Assembly (NCBI GenBank): GCA_036741235.1
Contig: DAINSQ010000194.1
Location: forward strand, 1 to 8,786
Origin: JABWBR01 sp036741235
Lineage (GTDB): Bacteria > Bacteroidota > Bacteroidia > Chitinophagales > Saprospiraceae
Length of the DNA stretch: 8,786 bases
Direction: 5' to 3'
Made by a program: the position numbers and the translations under genes. Below, one piece after another: positions 7,117-8,786 of this stretch; position 1 is the first letter of the stretch; every line of letters starts with the position of its first letter. The notes below the pieces were generated by a model. It saw only the letters and a program-made list of their open reading frames with translations. It searched no databases and was not told the origin of the DNA.

Positions 7117-7164
7117 TGTATTGGATAATTATATACCTGTTTTGCGCTCTTTTGTTGTCTTTCC

Positions 7165-7207
7165 GGAAGGAAATTCGAGTTTGATGCTGGATATCAAACA
7201 TCCTTCC
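7165..7207. repeat. two-part hairpin-forming inverted repeat
   Basis: Outer arms GGAAGGA (7165-7171) and TCCTTCC (7201-7207) and inner arms GTTTGAT (7179-7185) and ATCAAAC (7193-7199) pair perfectly. They leave a 7-base bulge on one side, one unpaired base on the other and a 7-base loop. No T-run follows on either strand, so a terminator role is unlikely. Confidence 0.45.
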
Positions 7208-7218
7208 CATCCTTCAGC

Positions 7219-7262
7219 AATCCCCCACATCCTGGTTGAAACCGACCCAGTGTAAAATACCA
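7219..7262 (+). repeat. diverged direct repeat, copy B (right of ATPase gene)
   Basis: This contains the same 14-mer as copy A at 7230-7243, preceded by AATCCC at 7219-7224 and followed by matching CCC, TAAA and GTTA segments. It is in the same orientation as copy A, 1,416 bp away. The related motif CCTGGTCA recurs at 7270 and 7305, so copy B may be the first unit of a longer repeat cluster. Confidence 0.6.
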
Positions 7263-7269
7263 GTTAGGC

Positions 7270-7328
7270 CCTGGTCAGACCTTGCAAGGTTTTCAAAGGC
7301 AGTACCTGGTCAAACCTTGCAAGGTTTT
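7270..7328 (+). repeat. two 24-bp direct repeats with a CCTTGCAAGG palindrome
   Basis: Bases 7270-7293 and 7305-7328 match at 23 of 24 positions, 35 bp apart. Each centres on a perfect palindrome: ACCTTGCAAGGT at 7279-7290, and the 16-bp AAACCTTGCAAGGTTT at 7312-7327. The pattern suggests a dispersed palindromic repeat element or paired protein-binding sites. Confidence 0.7.
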
Positions 7329-7471
7329 TACCGGGCAAAATCGGGCAATACCGGCTCGTCCCTCGCCTCCTCGCTCCGCTACGCCGCAGCGCTCCGTTTT
7401 CTTTTTTCAGCTCACAGAAATGGCCGAATAAGCAGTACAACTGACAAGAATGGATGTCCCAAAGATCGCCC

Positions 7472-7504
7472 CCTCCCACCCTCTCACTCTCCCACCCTCC
7501 TCAC
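7472..7504. repeat. 8-bp periodic tract overlapping the NlpC gene end
   Basis: Units CCTCCCAC, CCTCTCAC, TCTCCCAC and CCTCCTCAC follow one another from 7472. The stop codon (7484-7486) and the codons for the last residues (VRRVGE) of the NlpC/P60 gene lie inside this tract, so the C-terminal tail appears to be encoded by repeat DNA. Confidence 0.55.
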
Positions 7505-8641
7505 CCCTGCCTCCCCCAGCACCCGCCGGCCTCTCAGGTACGTCCGCAGGCGGTCTTCCACAAAAGTGGGATCGCCCCGGCGCATACTCTCCACTTTCAC
7601 CGCGCCTGAAGCGTGGATAATTTGCCCGTCGCCGAGGTAGATGGCTACGTGGGTAACCTTTTCGGGCGAATCGGCGGTGGCGTGGCGGCCGTAGAACAGC
7701 AGGTCGCCGGGTAGCAGATTGGCCAGGGTGGTATCTGCGGGGATATCAATGCCGGTGTGGACTTGCTGGGAGGCGTCGCGGGGAAGGAGCAGTCCGTTGA
7801 GGTAAAAGACGGTTTTGGTAAAGCCGCTGCAATCGACGCCTTTGCCCGAGGTACCGCCCCAAAGGTAAGGCCGCCCCATAAAACGGTGCGCAGTAGCAAT
7901 GATGTTCTCTACGGTCGGCTGCCGGCTGTCGAGCCATTGGCGGTAGGACATTACTTCGGCGGCGGGCACGTAGGCCTGGCGGCCGTCGGGGAAGCCAACT
8001 TTGGTAAAGGCGCCTTCGCTGCCCAGGTCGAGCAGGATGTTACCTGCCAGCAGGTCGCTTACGAAAGGCGCATCGGACCGGGGCGCCTGACGAGCAAAAC
8101 CCATGTCGGGCAGGTAGACAACCTTGGGCGCCGAGCGCCAGCGCTGATAACCCGCACTGTCGAGCAGCACAAAACCGCCGTCGTCGAGCCAGCCCAGGTA
8201 ATCATCGGGCGTTTGTACCAAATACCAGCCGCCTTCCCGCTTGAGCACGCGCAGGGGCGTACCCAGGGTAGACTGTGTGGCCAACTCGGCGGCATGCCGG
8301 GGCTGCGAGCGGATGTTGCAGGCCGATAGGGTTACTACGCCCCAGTGATAACCTTCCAGCGAGGCGGCAGGCAGCATTTGTATCTGCGTTTGTAGGACCA
8401 GACCCTTTTGGCTGCTTTTAGCCAATAATTCTTCAAGCGCTTTGGGCTGGTCGGTTTCACCGGTCAGGAACCAGTTTCCCAGACTGTCCTGCTGGGCTTT
8501 CAGGTCAAAGACAGCCGTGCGCTTGTCGGGGGCGTAACGGGCGCGTACTTCGGTAATCAATTCGTCTATTTGCAGGGTCTGGCCAGACGCAGGTAAGACC
8601 CAAAGTACCAATGCCGATACAACGTATATCAAGTTTTTCAT
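7484..8641 (-). CDS. secreted C40 NlpC/P60 peptidase with SH3 domains
   Basis: 385 residues from the ATG at 8641; a GTG at 8659 would add six residues. The ATG gives a signal peptide directly (about 1-21, ending PASGQ). Then come an N-terminal segment (about 25-95) without a firm assignment, a bacterial SH3 domain (about 102-160: NIRSQP, then GWLDDGGF), a second SH3-like domain (about 172-232) and an NlpC/P60 domain (about 244-378). The triad is intact: C271 in GVDCSGF, H331 in VTHVAIYLG and H343 in IIHASG; LPRDASQQ lies between, and GDLLFY marks the usual Gly-Asp. The two-SH3 plus NlpC layout resembles YkfC and Bacteroides gamma-D-glutamyl-L-diamino acid endopeptidases, which cleave muropeptide stems with a free N-terminal L-Ala. 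It probably processes peptidoglycan peptides in the periplasm. The last few residues come from an 8-bp repeat tract. Confidence 0.94.
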   Translation of the reverse strand: MKNLIYVVSALVLWVLPASGQTLQIDELITEVRARYAPDKRTAVFDLKAQQDSLGNWFLTGETDQPKALEELLAKSSQKGLVLQTQIQMLPAASLEGYHWGVVTLSACNIRSQPRHAAELATQSTLGTPLRVLKREGGWYLVQTPDDYLGWLDDGGFVLLDSAGYQRWRSAPKVVYLPDMGFARQAPRSDAPFVSDLLAGNILLDLGSEGAFTKVGFPDGRQAYVPAAEVMSYRQWLDSRQPTVENIIATAHRFMGRPYLWGGTSGKGVDCSGFTKTVFYLNGLLLPRDASQQVHTGIDIPADTTLANLLPGDLLFYGRHATADSPEKVTHVAIYLGDGQIIHASGAVKVESMRRGDPTFVEDRLRTYLRGRRVLGEAGVRRVGE

Positions 8642-8657
8642 GCCCGGATTTTTTTTC

Positions 8658-8675
8658 ACGGAGTTAAACGGAGTT
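8658..8675. repeat. ACGGAGTT direct repeat in the NlpC leader
   Basis: ACGGAGTT occurs at 8658-8665 and 8668-8675, ten bases apart, with a weaker AGAGTC following at 8680-8685. It lies between the putative promoter and the start codon of the NlpC/P60 gene. It is probably intergenic low-complexity sequence. Confidence 0.4.
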
Positions 8676-8684
8676 CCACAGAGT

Positions 8685-8692
8685 CAAAATTA
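8685..8692 (-). promoter_or_regulatory. putative -7 promoter element of the NlpC/P60 gene
   Basis: On the minus strand this reads TAATTTTG, an exact match to the Bacteroidota -7 consensus TAnnTTTG, 43 bp upstream of the ATG. A TTTG lies 12 bp further upstream (8705-8708), closer than the usual 19-21 bp. The normal -33 position would fall at the edge of the 8-bp repeat array that begins at 8709. Confidence 0.45.
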
Positions 8693-8708
8693 ATATAATA
8701 TTCGCAAA

Positions 8709-8786
8709 GTCACCCTCTCACCCTTGTCACCCTGTCACCATGTCACCATGTCACCATGTCACCATGTCACCTTGTCACCTTGTCAC
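8709..8786. repeat. 8-bp tandem repeat array (GTCACCAT)
   Basis: Units read GTCACCCT, CTCACCCT, one extra T, GTCACCCT, four perfect GTCACCAT (8734-8765), two GTCACCTT and a partial GTCAC at the window edge, so the array continues beyond the end. It lies immediately upstream of the NlpC/P60 promoter. The plus strand has no stop within it and would give an 8-residue repeat, but nothing else suggests it is coding. Confidence 0.9.

Larger units (their letters stand above)
7022..7483. other. 462-bp gene-free tract with palindromes and repeats
   Basis: No convincing gene lies between the ATPase start and the end of the NlpC/P60 gene. From left to right it holds a 10-bp inverted repeat (7052-7081), a short palindrome (7104-7116), a two-part hairpin (7165-7207), direct-repeat copy B (7219-7262), two 24-bp direct repeats built on a CCTTGCAAGG palindrome (7270-7328), a twice-repeated CGGGCAA (7332-7338 and 7342-7348), a CTCGCTCCGC-rich low-complexity stretch (about 7355-7400) and the start of an 8-bp periodic tract (7472). 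Open frames crossing it translate these repeats and lack protein character. Confidence 0.7.

Noticed and set aside
7165..7207. Hairpin as terminator of the NlpC/P60 transcript
   Set aside because: It lies 277 bp beyond the stop, has a bulged stem with a long loop and is not followed by a T-run on the minus strand.
7219..7328. Repeat cluster with roughly 35-39 bp spacing as a CRISPR array
   Set aside because: There are only two near-identical units and the intervening 11 bases are far too short for spacers. The units are palindromic across their centre and no cas genes are nearby.
7264..7479. Minus-strand open frame of 71 residues downstream of the NlpC gene
   Set aside because: It consists of repeat and low-complexity DNA read as protein, with no conserved pattern or plausible start context.
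7236..7640. Plus-strand open frame of 134 residues covering the repeats and the NlpC gene end
   Set aside because: Its N-terminal part translates the 24-bp repeats and the rest is antisense to the NlpC/P60 catalytic domain.

Overview
The window looks like chromosomal DNA of a Bacteroidota bacterium. The best indicator is a secreted protein with a C-terminal type IX secretion (T9SS) type A sorting domain. Signal peptides ending in AAQ, NAQ or ASGQ, weak or absent Shine-Dalgarno sequences, and two matches to the TAnnTTTG -7 promoter motif agree with this. The style of the genes and of the intergenic repeats suggests Saprospiria (Lewinella/Haliscomenobacter-like), but that is an impression rather than a demonstration.

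Layout, left to right. An intrinsic terminator (19-54) and a possible leftover T9SS tail lie downstream of a 928-residue secreted agmatine/peptidylarginine-deiminase-family protein on the minus strand (132-2918). A 99-bp divergent promoter region separates it from a histone-deacetylase-family amidohydrolase on the plus strand (3018-3914). That gene converges, with only 8 bp between stops, on a minus-strand block. Read in its own direction of transcription (right to left) the block holds a secreted C40 NlpC/P60 peptidase with SH3 domains (8641-7484), a 462-bp gene-free tract rich in repeats and palindromes, an AAA_14/DUF4143 ATPase (7021-5876), a secreted CAP/SCP-like protein (5712-5179) and an uncharacterised 349-residue protein with a CHAP/NlpC-like Cys-His motif set (4972-3923).

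The genes do not form one obvious operon. Three proteins are exported by a visible signal peptide (deiminase, CAP protein, NlpC/P60). The NlpC/P60 enzyme very probably processes peptidoglycan peptides, and the 349-residue protein may be a second papain-like peptidase or amidase. The deiminase is probably displayed on, or released from, the surface through the T9SS. The deacetylase-like enzyme and the ATPase are cytoplasmic. The ATPase gene is bracketed by diverged direct repeats sharing an identical 14-mer.

No complete known defence system, CRISPR array, transposase, tRNA or rRNA is visible. The signals most worth following are the PPAD-like deiminase architecture, the uncharacterised Cys-peptidase-like protein, the repeat-bracketed ATPase, and the families of 7-8 bp periodic repeats that occupy several intergenic regions, one of them abutting a promoter.
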